Assembly: GCF_050436995.1 (NCBI RefSeq)
Contig: NC_134763.1
Coordinates: forward strand, 2,790,001 to 2,854,000
Length of the DNA: 64,000 nucleotides
Source: Anticarsia gemmatalis
Lineage: Eukaryota; Arthropoda; Insecta; Lepidoptera; Erebidae
Direction of reading: 5' to 3'
Shown: piece by piece, positions 40,954-52,352 of the stretch
How the letters are laid out: the number at the start of each line of letters is the position of its first letter
Numbering within the stretch: the first letter of the stretch is position 1
Notes under the pieces: generated by a model
What the model was told of the DNA's origin: nothing
What the model saw: only the letters and a program-made list of their open reading frames with translations
Database searches by the model: none
Position numbers and translations under genes: made by a program

Positions 40954-41452
40954 TAATATAATTTATAGCCAAATTTTCTCTCTTAGAATAAGTTTGCCAT
41001 TATTGTCTAAAACTTCAATATTATTACAGTTTAAGTACAGAAAAGCCGGCCTAATTATCCGTACTAAGAGTTCCATGGGGCTAACAACACTTGCCTATAG
41101 AATGCACTGCTTATGATTCAACGTCAACGGGAATCTACTATCAATTTATACAATTACGATTAGACTTGGTTAAAATAGTAACCAACTAAATAAGTCACGT
41201 AAGAAATACCGACTGTAAGGCTTATCTAAAGATACAATATTGAGACCTAGTACTAACGCATGTACATGTCTATACACAGTGCCGGCGGCACGAGCCGTCA
41301 CCTTAAGCCGGGTCACAAGCCGGTTACACGGTGGACTACATTATACGTTACACTCGTCTCACCCGGCTTTATCAAATGCAGAAACTTGTACAGGTTTCAT
41401 TTCAGTTGTAAGGTCGAACAATTAACACATCACTATATTTGAAGCGAACTAT

Positions 41453-41584
41453 TACTCATTCCGTTGGCTCAACGACCCAAAATGTGTCTTGGCCTCCGAC
41501 GCGAGAGAACGCCACTTTGCCCGATCTTTGGCCACTTCTTGCCAATCACCGGCTTGAAGCTCCCTCAGATCCGCCTCCACCACA
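41453..41584 (-). pseudogene. 5'-truncated LINE ORF2 C-terminus (RTE-like)
   Basis: On the minus strand the block encodes about 43 residues ending in stop, with D-W-Q-E-V-A-K-D-R-A-K-W-R-S and S-E-A-K-T-H-F-G-S. This is the tail pattern of endonuclease/reverse-transcriptase ORF2 proteins. A 13-bp direct repeat, TGAAGCGAACTAT, flanks it at 41440-41452 and 41585-41597, which fits a target duplication. It lies about 350 bp downstream of lipocalin gene 1. The clade is inferred. Confidence 0.65.
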
Positions 41585-41788
41585 TGAAGCGAACTATCAT
41601 TGCGCGTTATCTACACAGTATACTAGCGCGACCATGCCGACTGGTCTGACACCATAAAAAACAGAAAATGTTTCCTTTATTCTATGCCTACCACCGACAT
41701 TCCCGGGCAGTCATAAGAGCTGCTCCGGCACTGTGTGTAGCCTTTATACTACGTCTCAATATTGTGTTTTTGGATAAGTTTGACAAAC

Positions 41789-41794
41789 TTTATT
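41789..41794 (-). terminator. Poly(A) signal candidate, lipocalin gene 1
   Basis: AATAAA on the minus strand about 145 nt after the gene 1 stop codon. Confidence 0.5.
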
Positions 41795-41937
41795 TTCTTG
41801 TGTGACTAAGCTATACTTACCAAGTTTAATTTTTTCCAACTGTAGATAGAATTGTATGCTTAGTACAAACGATACTAAAGGCTCCTAGTCTTTAGTTTCC
41901 CCATTAAACTGTCAACACATCTATCCAAACACACATA

Positions 41938-44900
41938 CTAATAAAACCGCCTGAACAATGCTATAGCCGCGGCAGAAGTAAGTACTAGAGTAGACGTGTC
42001 TAACTGATGACCTTTGTTCCCAACCCTGCAGTTGTCTTCTGTGTTGTTGAAGGTATAGAACTGCGTGTCTTGGAGACTGTAGTTGGCTACTGCCTGGTCT
42101 AGTTGTACTGCGTCTGTGTCTTTTAGATGAGGAGTACGGGTCAGCTTCCAGATTTCGTCTGAAATTTAAAGTTGATTGTGAGAATTGGCATTTGTGGCGT
42201 TAGAAATGTATTATTTCCATAATTTAAAGCAGACGCAAGTTTCTTTCAATCTGTTTTATTTTAGTTTTACTCACAATCATTTCCTTAGGTTTAGTTTATA
42301 CCTTATCTTTCGTAAGGGAAAGATTCTGCCTAGTCTAGTTATTGGCAATAATTTGAATAGATGGCCCGAATGTTGTCTAAAAAGAGGTTAGATTTGTTAC
42401 TTGATGGTTGGATTCTATATTTTTAGCTGTTTTCATTTGGTATTATCGCTCAAAAACAGAGTGACTACAAAAAAAAACAATTGAACTAGAAATATAACAT
42501 ATTATTTTGGACGTAGTGGCCAAAGACGCGGTTTCCTAAAAATATAGCCATTTCTACAGGCACAGTACATAACTTTATGCTTATTACCAACAAATTCTTT
42601 GCAAAAATACCAAACAAATCTATTCAGGAATGTTCCAAATCGCTCTATTTACGAAAACAGTTGAGACTAAATAAAACCTTGTTTATTTATCTTCACCTCT
42701 CAATCCAGTACATTTCAGACGTCCAAATAAACAGTACAAGTAACCGCATACCAGAAAAGATTATATTATCAGACTGCCTATAGTTTAAGCGATAGTGTAC
42801 TAAGAAATGTCGAGTTTAATTGCCGAATTTTCTAATATCTGTTGGAATCTAATCAACTGCCTGTATGCATAGGCACCTTAGCACGACTTTTAGAAATAGT
42901 AGACTATTTCCTTTCCGTGGTGAAATCCTTATACCTATTTTACCAGCCATATTCAATCTATATCGGTATAATAACTTTAGCGTGAAAGAACGACAAACGA
43001 ACAAAATGTCGACATTAATCATTTTATTATTATTAAAGTATGGAGTTTACAATAGCCTACTTAGACGACAGGTGCTATAACCCAGATAACTGGGTTGTGG
43101 AGGTCCGATAGGCAGTCGCTCCATGTAAAATATTGGTATTCAGTTGTATCTGGTGAGTCTGGCAGACGACTCTGTCATGGTTAGAAGAATGGCTAAGCTA
43201 AGATGAGAGATGATTTACCATTTAACTTTATCTCTCTTCAGCCACACCTTGAGTTGTAATAAAAAATTAAAAAATAATTTTCATTCAAAGGAAATCCTAT
43301 CATCAGAAACAGATAAGATATAATTCTAGCTATACAGGCTATCGACGAAACTAATCGAATCTCGTGTAATTAGATAATCAGTCGTCCATATAAAAGTAAT
43401 TATTTGGAGGACGAGAGACGTAGATGTGTAAAAAATGCCGGTCGGTTTGACGACACGGACTTTGGTTCTGTATAAACAATACTTCTGTTTATAAAATGGT
43501 GCTTGCTATACTCGAAATTGAGGGACTGCAGAAGTGTATGACATAAACCCCACACTTTTCGCATTCATATCACTGGTTACACCCACGTTTTGTTAGATTA
43601 TAACTTAAAGCCAATGTAATAGGGATCGAGAATATTGCCACATACTGAACATAGTGAACACGTATCCAAACTCATTGAGAATGAAATCTAGGCTACTGTT
43701 GAGAAAGTTTTAACAAACATTATAAATATCCAAAAGCACTTTGCCCAACCTTTTAATCTAACCTATTATTTCTTAATCAGCGTCCACATATGTTACATGT
43801 TATACGTTACCGCTCGGAACGTAAAAAGTCAAAATAATTTGTATTAATTTTAGTAAGTGAATATATTTTCATCTACAGATCTCTACAAATCTGTAGAAAC
43901 GAACGATCAGCGAGTATCACGCGGTTTCCGTTTGATCGCACTCGGCCTTCATCTGACCGGCAAATTGCTATCACTACCGCTTTGTAAAAAAACTTCTACT
44001 TAATTGGCATTTGTCACATTACTGTTAGATGTTTGCTTTGTTGATCAATGACTCATGTCAATAAACTACCTTTAATAGGAGATAGCGTTAAAACTAACAA
44101 CAGATAGAACGCTACGGTTGAAAGAAAATGCCTTAGGAATATACTTACCAAGACGGTAATCCGGAATTAATTTTGACGTGGATGGAAAAGTATTAGTAGA
44201 TAGATAGGTAATTTTCACAAGTGCAACAATAGAGATTGACTAAGCTATTTTTTAAAGTAAATGCAACAGTAGTTCATTGCATTATAAATTGCAGCAGCAG
44301 TTGCAATAAACCTAGCTCCTCTTGCATTTCTGCGCAATGACTGTATTCAGACATTTAGCTTTTACAGTTCTAGCTTACGAACACCAGCTCGCAGATTATC
44401 ATAGCATCAAAATTGATCTTCAAATGATTAGTTGTTACTTATTTTAAACGAACTAAATCCAGCAGTCGAACCATATTTTTAGTCGATGCCTTTTATAAAC
44501 TTTCCGCGTAGTATGTTTATTATTATTTCAACCTAGTTGACGCATGAAATTAGGAAAGTATTAACCCTTATTTGACCTTGAATATCTAACTATCTCTATA
44601 TTAATTTTCATTTAAATCTGATGATCCGTAAAACCGTTAGAGTTTTTAAACATTTATCTTGGATAGCTTGCCGTTTTAGCGTAGGTTAATTGGCCGTGGT
44701 TGCAAACTTGCTATTCTTTATCAAAAAATATTCTCCTAAAATAAAAATAAAGTGTTGTTGTTACTTACAAATACTGCTGTTGCCATCATCGTTGTCGTAA
44801 CAAGCGAACATCACCGCGTAATGTTCATAGTTCACGTCTAGAAACGAATACGTTTCCGTTTTGTTATCTGCAAAGAAAATCGCATAGAATAAACATTGTG

Positions 44901-46372
44901 AAATATCTTGTAACAATAAATAGGCACGAGATTTATTAGATTTACTTTTTGACTATTGATATAGAATCTAGATCGATAGAAATAATGCTTGCCTTACTTT
45001 TAGACAGCTATTCAATAGTCATGTACTATGACTACTGTAGTACCCAAACATGTTGGGCTGCTGAAGGAATTGGTGGGTACATACCCACCAATTCCGTGTT
45101 TAATTAATAGATTAATTGACTTGAGATCAAATCGCTATACCTAATGTTACGTGTTGTATACATGATGCAATGTTTCGCTAAATAAAGTTTTTTATTTTAT
45201 ATATTCTTAACTTATTAGTCTGATTGCCCCATCTTCCTAAGAGTTGTTTTTCCAAAGTCTGGGAATAAACCATTTTGATGTTTTAACAAAAAGTATTAAA
45301 ATCCTACAAAAAGGTCAACAACTCATCAAAACAGCTAAAGATTCTTCTTTATATAACACTTCTACAGTAATTCTGAACCCTCTCACCGTCATAAGCAACT
45401 TGCAACAAATCCCCACTGCTATTACTATTAGGGTCTGGCTTCAAAGACACGGTTCCGTTGTAGTAAGTAACTGTGTTGTTCGCGAACCAACTGATGGACA
45501 CGTCCGTGATGTTCTGATGGTCGAAGAGGACCATGGCACAGGCGCCTTTGATCTCCAAGTCGTTTGTGGCGACCGCTGCGAGGTACCACACGCCGTCGAG
45601 CTGGAGACAGAAAGAGAGGTAGCTATAGAAATATGAAGAGACGTTTTTGTGAGTTGTTGTCTATAACTTTGCTGAGGTACTTTCTATTACTACTGACTTG
45701 ACTGAAATTTGTTGAAAATGTGATAAAGAAATTACTTAATTGAATAAAAACAAAAGATCGGTTTGTAGATGATTTGTGGTGATTCTCAGATTGAACTTAT
45801 GTTTAGTAGAGCGATGAGTTTGGCAAATATTCTCTTCATTTATAACTTTACATAGATTTTTTTTTCGGGCTTTCCTGTCGGTCTGCCTATATTATCCACT
45901 AATAGATATGAGCGCATACAATAATAATTTGAGCTTTCAGATCATAGCTAGTTCCTACTTAGGATAAGTATACGGTTATTTGTATATATCCAAGTATTTT
46001 TCTAGCTACAGTATTCTACGGTATTCTAGCAGCATAATACGTTTTAAATAATACGTGTAATAGTTTCTAAAAAAAAAAACTAAACTGAATTTGAATAAGT
46101 ACTGCTGAAAATTAATACTGAATTTGCAATCTCCTACAAGAGTATTATCTCCGAGCAATAATCACTGAAATTTCATGACTAATCGCGTAGCTTCTACTTT
46201 CAAAACGTCTGAAACTATTTCGCAATTTGACCTTAAACCTTTACGCTATCTTCAAACAACTCACTGCTTTCCAATCCAATTTCCTTGGAGTGACCATTGG
46301 GCAGGAAGTATTCATAACTGCACCTTCCACACTCATCACCAACACCACCACCACGAAACTTGGGACCAACAT
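41938..46372 (-). CDS. Lipocalin gene 1: Lazarillo/apolipoprotein D-like, probably GPI-anchored and heavily glycosylated
   Basis: Four coding exons on the minus strand: 46265-46372, 45387-45600, 44769-44867 and 41938-42158, with GT donors, AG acceptors and intron phases 0, 1, 1. They total 642 nt, giving 213 residues. Residues 1-18 form a signal peptide. The lipocalin marks follow: Cys24-Pro, L-D-G-V-W (37-41), Cys57, N-Y-E-H-Y-A ending at Cys130, W-K-L-T-R (144-148) and Cys184. The four cysteines fit the two disulfides of this family. Nine N-x-S/T sequons lie at 21, 66, 77, 84, 96, 109, 137, 166 and 178. Residues 198-209 are hydrophobic and end in RRFY, which resembles a GPI-attachment signal, as known for grasshopper Lazarillo. 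The anchor is inferred and the basic end is not ideal for it. The family binds small hydrophobic ligands such as retinoids, fatty acids or pigments outside the cell; the ligand here is unknown. It is head-to-head with gene 2. Confidence 0.9.
42159..44768. other. Intron 3 of lipocalin gene 1
   Basis: A 2.6-kb intron, acceptor TTTCAG on the minus strand at 42159 and donor GTAAGT at 44768. It contains the decayed repeat tail at 43075 and otherwise nothing recognised. Confidence 0.7.
43075..43215. repeat. Decayed LINE/SINE tail in intron 3 of gene 1
   Basis: CCCAGATAACTGGGTTGTGG and GTCCGATAGGCAGTCGCTCC belong to a repeat tail that is very common in moth genomes (from memory); the 3' end is degraded. 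Confidence 0.5.
45066..45095. repeat. Perfect 14-bp inverted repeat with 2-nt centre (intron 2 of gene 1)
   Basis: GGAATTGGTGGGTA, centre CA, TACCCACCAATTCC. Confidence 0.85.
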
Positions 46373-46406
46373 CTTCACAAACATTGGCTACGAATGCTGG
46401 CGACCA

Positions 46407-46411
46407 ACTGA
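46407..46411 (-). promoter_or_regulatory. Candidate initiator (TCAGT) of lipocalin gene 1
   Basis: The arthropod initiator TCAGT occurs 35 nt before the start codon. No TATA box is placed properly upstream. The same CAG could instead be the acceptor of an untranslated first exon. Confidence 0.3.
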
Positions 46412-46799
46412 AACGCGACGTAAAAAGTTACGTCTTTTAAGCAATATGCTTTTTATTGCAACTGTTTTAGTTCCGGGGAGTTTTCGTAAGATATTGTGAT
46501 GCAGACTAGCTGGTTTGCGCTCAAGGTGTCTTCTGTAAGGATAAAATATTATGAAGTTGGTTAACAATGGTTTCATATTTCATATTCAAGGTGAAATATA
46601 ATTAATTGTAGTCGATTAATTATTCATTTTCTCTTAATAAGAATGCAAATAGTCTAATAAATTAGTCTATTACCACGACTAACTGCATCTGTTTTATTTA
46701 AACCATATATACAAATCGAAATGAATGAATTATTTGTTTGCTTTTGATGAGATCTACCGATTCTTTCAGGTACTTGTTAAGAACCCATTTTTGCTTGTA

Positions 46800-46860
46800 T
46801 GCTATCACGAGGCCACTGGTTTTATTCCCGGATTGGGCTAAGTACTGTTCGATTTTAGCA
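46800..46860 (+). repeat. tRNA-like SINE head remnant upstream of gene 1
   Basis: CTATCACGAGGCCACTGG and a decayed B box (GGTTTTATTCCC) resemble the 6722 remnant. Confidence 0.35.
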
Positions 46861-47239
46861 ACTTCGGCTAGAAAAAAATCCGTTTTATTATGTCACTAGT
46901 AAATACAAATATGCAGTGGATTTTTTCGTCACTTTTATGAACCCTAAGAACATATTTTTTCATCTTCCGTTAACATCCAAAAACGGTTTATCCGTTTCTA
47001 AAAAAGTGAACAATCGGTTTAAATAGCTATCATTATTATTAGTCTAAAGGAAGTAACTTCCTTAACTATTTCAATAGACCAGTTTTTATTGTAGTGCTAT
47101 TAAAAAATATGTAAAGGCCTTCCTTTGTGCGAACAAACTCCGCATTTTGTTTACTGCACTCGTTGGTATTGTAGTTCCTTTGCCTTAAGTAAGCCGGTAA
47201 GTACTTATACATTTTGTTTTTTTTTGTATGTTTAAAAAA

Positions 47240-47430
47240 GACAACTCCCGCACTAAAAATTGCTCTTGTGTCGCGGGGACTTTTACAAACAACAGACACA
47301 AAGCACAACCAGACCCGAAACAATTATTTGTGGATCGCACAAATAATTGTCCCGTGTGGGAATCGAAACCACGACCTCCCGTTGCAATGGTATCGGCGTG
47401 GCGACCTAAACCACTGCGCCACGGAGGCAG
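47240..47430 (-). mobile_element. tRNA-headed SINE (family C), full copy between genes 1 and 2
   Basis: On the minus strand the A box GTGGCGCAGTGGTTTAGG and B box GGTTTCGATTCCC head a body that ends GTCGCGGGGACTTTTAC when read on the plus strand. It lies in the shared upstream region of lipocalin genes 1 and 2. Confidence 0.75.
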
Positions 47431-47865
47431 TCAAATTTTATTGTAGGTAATAATAATATTTACTTCTGTGTTCTAGTGTCTATAAAATTAAGTCCTTTCT
47501 GGGGTTAATATCGTTTTTTACTTTAGTTTATGTGAATCAGACAGACATAAATATATTATTTCTGTTTGCGGTTATACCTATGGCAATTAAATGAGCGTAA
47601 GAAATAATGCATCTACTTGAAAAAGATGCATTTTTGATGAGTTTTTTTGGGATTTTAATACCATCTATAGAACCATTTCTACACAGCAACAATGCAATCA
47701 AATCGACCATTTTCTTTCGCTGCTCCTCTATCCTGTACAAATGTTATCGGGATTAGCCAGCATACTTATTTTATGACAACTTGTAACTGCATATACCACA
47801 ACCAAGTAATCCCACACACACTTATCTTCAAATGCTAGGTCATTCAAGTTTCCATCACTAACTAA

Positions 47866-48130
47866 TCTATACTTAATATTATTAAGCTGAAAAGTTTGTT
47901 TGCTTGTTTGTTTGTTTGAACGCGCTTATCTCAGGAACTACTGCTTCGAATTAAAAAATCTTTTGTTTTGAATAGACCATTTATCGATGAAAGCTTTAGG
48001 CTATAAATCATCACGCTGCAGCTTTTAGGAGCGGAGTAGCAACGAAAAATGTTACAAAAACGGGGAAATTATGTTATTATTATTATGTCTCTCTTATGTG
48101 ACGCAAGCGAAGTTGCGCGGGTCAAATAGT
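47866..48130 (+). mobile_element. Short non-autonomous Helitron (Lep1-type), copy 3, abutting gene 2
   Basis: Same unit as the other copies, more diverged, ending GGGTCAAATAGT. Its 3' end lies only 77 bp before the start codon of lipocalin gene 2, so it forms the upstream border of that gene's promoter. Confidence 0.75.
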
Positions 48131-48207
48131 TCTTTATCAAGATATGATGAATCTTATCGCGTAAGATATTGATTGACGAAACCATCTTTGACTCAGATGC
48201 TGTGAAA

Positions 48208-51200
48208 ATGTTTGTAAGATTGTTTTTAGTTTTTCTATTAGTGGTTTATTATGGGGAATTGTGTGAAGGACAAGTGCTGCAGTTTGGGACTTGTGTTGAA
48301 GTGGAAAGTATGCAGTATTTTGATATAGAAAGGGTAAGGATCTCTTCCTCGTATGGTACTTTTATTGATAAATGGGACACCTTTGAGGTTAGATTTGGAA
48401 TAAGAGTCTTCTGTGAATGGAAGGTGTGAAATAGAGAGCCTGAACTGACTGAATAAGAACAAATGCGGCAAAAACAGCAAAGCATATAATTGCAATTTGT
48501 TGTATGTATTTTAACTGTAGTTTATCTATACAATAGCGTCAAAACTCATACAAAAAACGCTATTGAATAGATAAATTGCCGCTAAATGTACTCAGAAACC
48601 GGGTGTTAAGTCAATTAGGCGTTGATAAAATTCTTTTAAATATTCAGTCAAGATTTTTGACGCAAGTGTTAAGCAAGCAGAGCCGTGAATAAGAAGTCGT
48701 TAGTCGTTGGTAAAGACCACTGAGCAAAAAAGTATTTGTAAAATATATCTTCGTGTGTCCTAATCGTTTGCTTATTGGGTTCTAAGTTAAAAACATAATT
48801 TTTATTATACACGTGATATTTTAACGTTTTGTATTGTGCATCATGAGAGACTCTGTGTTGTCGAACAGGTCCCCTTCGGTTGTACGTCAAGTTTGACCCC
48901 CTTTTCTTTTTTATGAATGGCTATTGTTGTCTCCCCTATTTTTAACACGCCGAGAGAGAGGGCAACATTGCAAAAGTAGAGATTGTTCATAATATTTTAT
49001 TTTTAATATAAGTTGCTTTCATTTTAGAGCCACTGAAGCCATAGAATATTGCCATAAAAATATGTCGATTTGATCAATTTAATATGCAGCAGAAAAATAA
49101 TGTCCCATCAAAATAAGGATTCTTGTGGCAGTTCTTTTTGAGTTCTTAGAAAATTCCGAAAAAAATTATCAAGTTCTGCAGCTTATCAAAAATTTTATTT
49201 GGAAGATACTTATAAGCAAATGATAATATAATTGTATGCGGGTATGCTTTTTATTGTACCTAATTATTAGGTTTAAAAAATAAGGATACCAGGACAAATG
49301 GTTAAGATTAAATTATGTGTATATAATTTATCAAGATGGATGAATGAGTGAGAGACATACAACACATGATTTTACTGTGTTTGTACTAAATTATTGAGTA
49401 TAACCAAGAAACTCTCACTACTATTGGGCAATATATATATACAAAAGGATCATTCTCCACTTTTTTTGCTTAACCAATGATACAGTGGAGTATGTGTGTA
49501 CTTTTTCAGTAGCTGCCTTTCAGAGGGGACGTTTAGTTCTGTCCCTGTTGTTGAGATGGCGGTGTATCGCCCCCCCTCATTTCTGAATCGCGGTGTTAAG
49601 ATTCTCCGCGGCAGAATGACTACCCCAAAATTCGGAAATTACGTTATCGCTTCTCGGCCTATTGGCTAAGATCAAAGTGTAGTATCTGTTCTTTTCAGCT
49701 TAATATCTGAAAGTTCCCTCATTGAGGGACCAGTATATTAAACTGATTTTTGTAAAATGACGGGATGTTCGGGGCTCGCTCCACTCCTGTCACGGGTCGG
49801 CCCGGCATTGCAGTGCCGCCGGGATTGGCCCACAGAATCCACTATAAAAATTCTACGTATGTCGATATTGTGTCACTGTATCACTCGTAAGTTGACCATA
49901 AAGCTTAAATTATTCCATATAATAATTATATTCCAAAACTATCATGCAAATGACAGACAGACAGATTATTCAATTAACATTTTAAATCTATACTATAATA
50001 TAATAAAGCTGAAGAGTTTGTTTGTTTGTTTGTTTGTTTGTTTGTTTGAACGCGCTAATCTCAGGAACTACTGGTCCGATTTGAAAAAATCTTTCAGTGT
50101 TAGATAGCCCAATTATTGAGGAAGGCTATAGGCTATATAACATCACGCTGCGGTCATTAGGAGCGGAGTAGCAACGAAAAATGTTACAAAAACGGGGAAA
50201 ATTTTGACCCATTCTCTTAGGTGACGCAAGTGAAGTTGCGCGGGTCAGCTATGCACTATAAAAATAAAGATACTAAAAAGGAAATTAAAACAATTTATCG
50301 ACAGTTTCAGAGTTCATTGCTCAGTATAAGAACTACACAATTATCTCTATTCAACTAGATCTAAGATTACATTCCTCATTTTCATATTCCAGTTCCTAGG
50401 CGAATGGTACGAGATCGAACGCTTTCCAGTCTGGTACGAACAGTATGGCAACTGTGCGTACAAGCGGCTACAGTACTGCGGGCGACGCGTGGAGATCGAC
50501 CATGTGTACGTGAAGGAAGGGATACAGTTCTCATTGCGTGTGAACAGTAGTTACGCGCCGGGAGATGAAGCTGTGTTTGTTATACCTGAGACTAATATTG
50601 GTAAGTAATGAACAACTAGCTTTTACTTGCGCCTTGGTATAGATTAAAAAGAATTTCCTGAATGACTGAATTTAGCATTAGCTAGTTTGAGTCTAACCGT
50701 TTATCCGTCATAGCATAACAGCCAGAGCATACCTTATTTATAGTGTTAATAAAAATAAGAAGTATTGTACTAAAGTATGGATTATAATAAACAATCCATA
50801 GTCTACATTATTGACCTTATTTTTCATCATAATGGCCAAACAGATTTGAATAAAATTTGGCAATCCCAGAAAGCCGCAAAGAACGGTTATTCGCCGTATA
50901 GAATCATATACGCTTATGTTTCGTAGATCTCAAATTGTTTGCAGGCATTCCAACGTAAAATGTGTATTCGCGCTAATTCCCGTATCCTACTATATATTAA
51001 TTAAAATAGAGGTTCTCTTCGAAATATTAGGGTAATATTTCAAAAACAAGACGGATAATCAACTACCTATCATCACGCAATAAATTATAAGTTGAAATCC
51101 TACTCATAAATCATTCAACGCAATAGCTGCATAAATTATAAATAACAAATCAAAGTTCTTGATAAAAAGGATAATATACAATTATCAGAATTAATGCAAT

Positions 51201-52352
51201 AAGTACGAGAAATATGAAGAATTTTGACCGTCATAATCCTTTGATATACATATTTATCAGGTTTTATATACCTACTGTTATATTAATGTCATGCAAATAA
51301 GCGTTTTTAATTCTTATTTCCTGTTTACTACTTTCAGATAATATAATAGGTGCCTGAAAGTGAAATTTTGATATAATTTTTCATAGCTACTTATAATTTA
51401 TCTACTGGATATCTAGCAAATTCAAAAATGGTTTCTAATTTCAAGTCTAATGGACAAGTTTCGAGTAGGGTACAACTATCAGAAAACATTTTTTCAATAT
51501 TCCATTTCAAAAGTTAGTCGAATTTTTTTTCAGACGCGGTGAAATTGGCCATAACCATTTCAATATTCAAAAGTTCAAACTTATATAAGCAGTAGCGTAA
51601 CTTTATTAAATCAATTTACCAATAATGAAAATATTGTAGTATAAACTATTGATGTTTTAGGACTAAATTGGTCCATTGTACATTCAATGTAATGAAAAAA
51701 GATACATTAGTAACTTATTCGTATTTTTCAATACATTTCAGATCCTATCGGAATACCGTTGCAGGTGATATCTTCTGACTACACAAACTACGCAGTGCTA
51801 TACGGATGCAAGAGTAATGAGGAACTAGGCATTAAATATCGTAAGTATTAACGTCTTAGAACAACATACATTTAAAACATTACTAAGGTATTTTATCTGC
51901 TTTTTCTGTATTTGTAAAAGATATCATTTTGTAATAATTACCTTTTCCTAACAAGATATGCAATACGCGCATAAACCACTCTAGTTTCCAAATAACTTTA
52001 TCAAATTAACCCACTAGTCCATACATTATAGTTTTGGTAATAATCCTTTCCAAAAGATCACTAACTGTAACAAATATTTGAAATTTTATTCATCCACATT
52101 TTTTTACACCTTTCAGTTGTGGCATGGATCCTCTCCCGAACATCAAGTCTTCTTGAAGACATCCTACAAAAGGCTCGCAGAGAACTTGACTCCATCCCCT
52201 TTGCCAACGTGATATACTTAGAGAAAGTGGATCATACAGACAGACAGTGCGCTCACCACTGGACGGCTCATGTTCAAGCAGAGAACATAACTGAAGCAGT
52301 CAGGAATCAGATGATAATGGATTATGGAATTTATGCAATGAAATTGGTATAA
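48208..52352 (+). CDS. Lipocalin gene 2: secreted apolipoprotein D/bilin-binding-like protein
   Basis: Four coding exons: 48208-48333, 50393-50600, 51742-51840 and 52117-52352, total 669 nt, 222 residues, phases 0, 1, 1. The chosen Met starts a hydrophobic signal peptide (residues 1 to about 21). The mature part has Cys29, F-D-I-E-R then F-L-G-E-W-Y-E-I-E-R-F-P (43-54), the classical first lipocalin motif, Cys63-Ala, S-D-Y-T-N-Y-A-V (123-130) with Cys134, A-W-I-L-S-R (147-152) and Cys189. Exon 2 also carries an unpaired Cys71, so the mature protein has five cysteines rather than four. The usual Cys-Pro at the N-terminus is Cys-Val here. The W-Y-E-I-E-R-F-P stretch makes this the most apolipoprotein D-like of the four; a role as a carrier of a hydrophobic ligand is inferred from family. 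Intron 1 (2.06 kb) contains a U2 snRNA sequence, a MITE fragment and a Helitron. The gene is convergent with gene 3. Confidence 0.9.
48515..48610. mobile_element. MITE fragment related to 6880-6977 (intron 1 of gene 2)
   Basis: It shares the ATAGATAAAT-CCGCTAAATGTAC block and the TCAGAAACCGGG end. It contains an internal hairpin, AATAGCGT with ACGCTATT. Confidence 0.5.
49646..49834 (+). ncRNA. U2: U2 spliceosomal snRNA (gene, or a recent copy)
   Basis: About 189 nt match the U2 snRNA layout from end to end. The 5' end reads ATCGCTTCTCGGCC, followed by stem I and the branch-point pairing element GTAGTATC. Stem IIa has a compensatory pair change (TTTCAG with CTGAAA, where fly U2 has TATCAG with CTGATA, recalled from memory). 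Stem IIb has arms TCCCTC and GAGGGA. An Sm-type site GATTTTTG follows, and stems III and IV are intact through CGGGATTGGCCCA. U2 pairs with intron branch points in the spliceosome. It sits on the same strand inside intron 1 of lipocalin gene 2. I could not identify a convincing insect snRNA promoter element upstream, so expression is unproven. The intact 3' half argues against a truncated pseudogene. Confidence 0.88.
49987..50251 (+). mobile_element. Short non-autonomous Helitron (Lep1-type), copy 4 (intron 1 of gene 2)
   Basis: Same unit, with the longest (GTTT)n run and a slightly decayed terminus (GGGTCAGCTATG). It lies about 150 bp downstream of the U2 snRNA sequence and 140 bp before exon 2 of lipocalin gene 2. 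Confidence 0.75.
50601..51741. other. Intron 2 of lipocalin gene 2
   Basis: 1.14 kb, AT-rich, bounded by GTAAGT and TTTCAG. No repeat was recognised. Confidence 0.7.

Larger units (their letters stand above)
46373..48207. other. Divergent intergenic region of lipocalin genes 1 and 2
   Basis: A 1.8-kb shared upstream region holding SINE family C (47240-47430) and Helitron copy 3 (47866-48130). Only the outermost sequence next to each start codon is free of recognised repeats. Confidence 0.7.

Noticed and set aside
45244..45636. 130-codon plus-strand frame
   Set aside because: It is antisense to exon 2 of lipocalin gene 1, whose minus-strand frame has signal peptide, motifs and splice sites.
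47340..47430. tRNA gene candidate
   Set aside because: The A and B boxes are present, but the sequence continues into a SINE body shared with other loci and lacks a proper acceptor stem.
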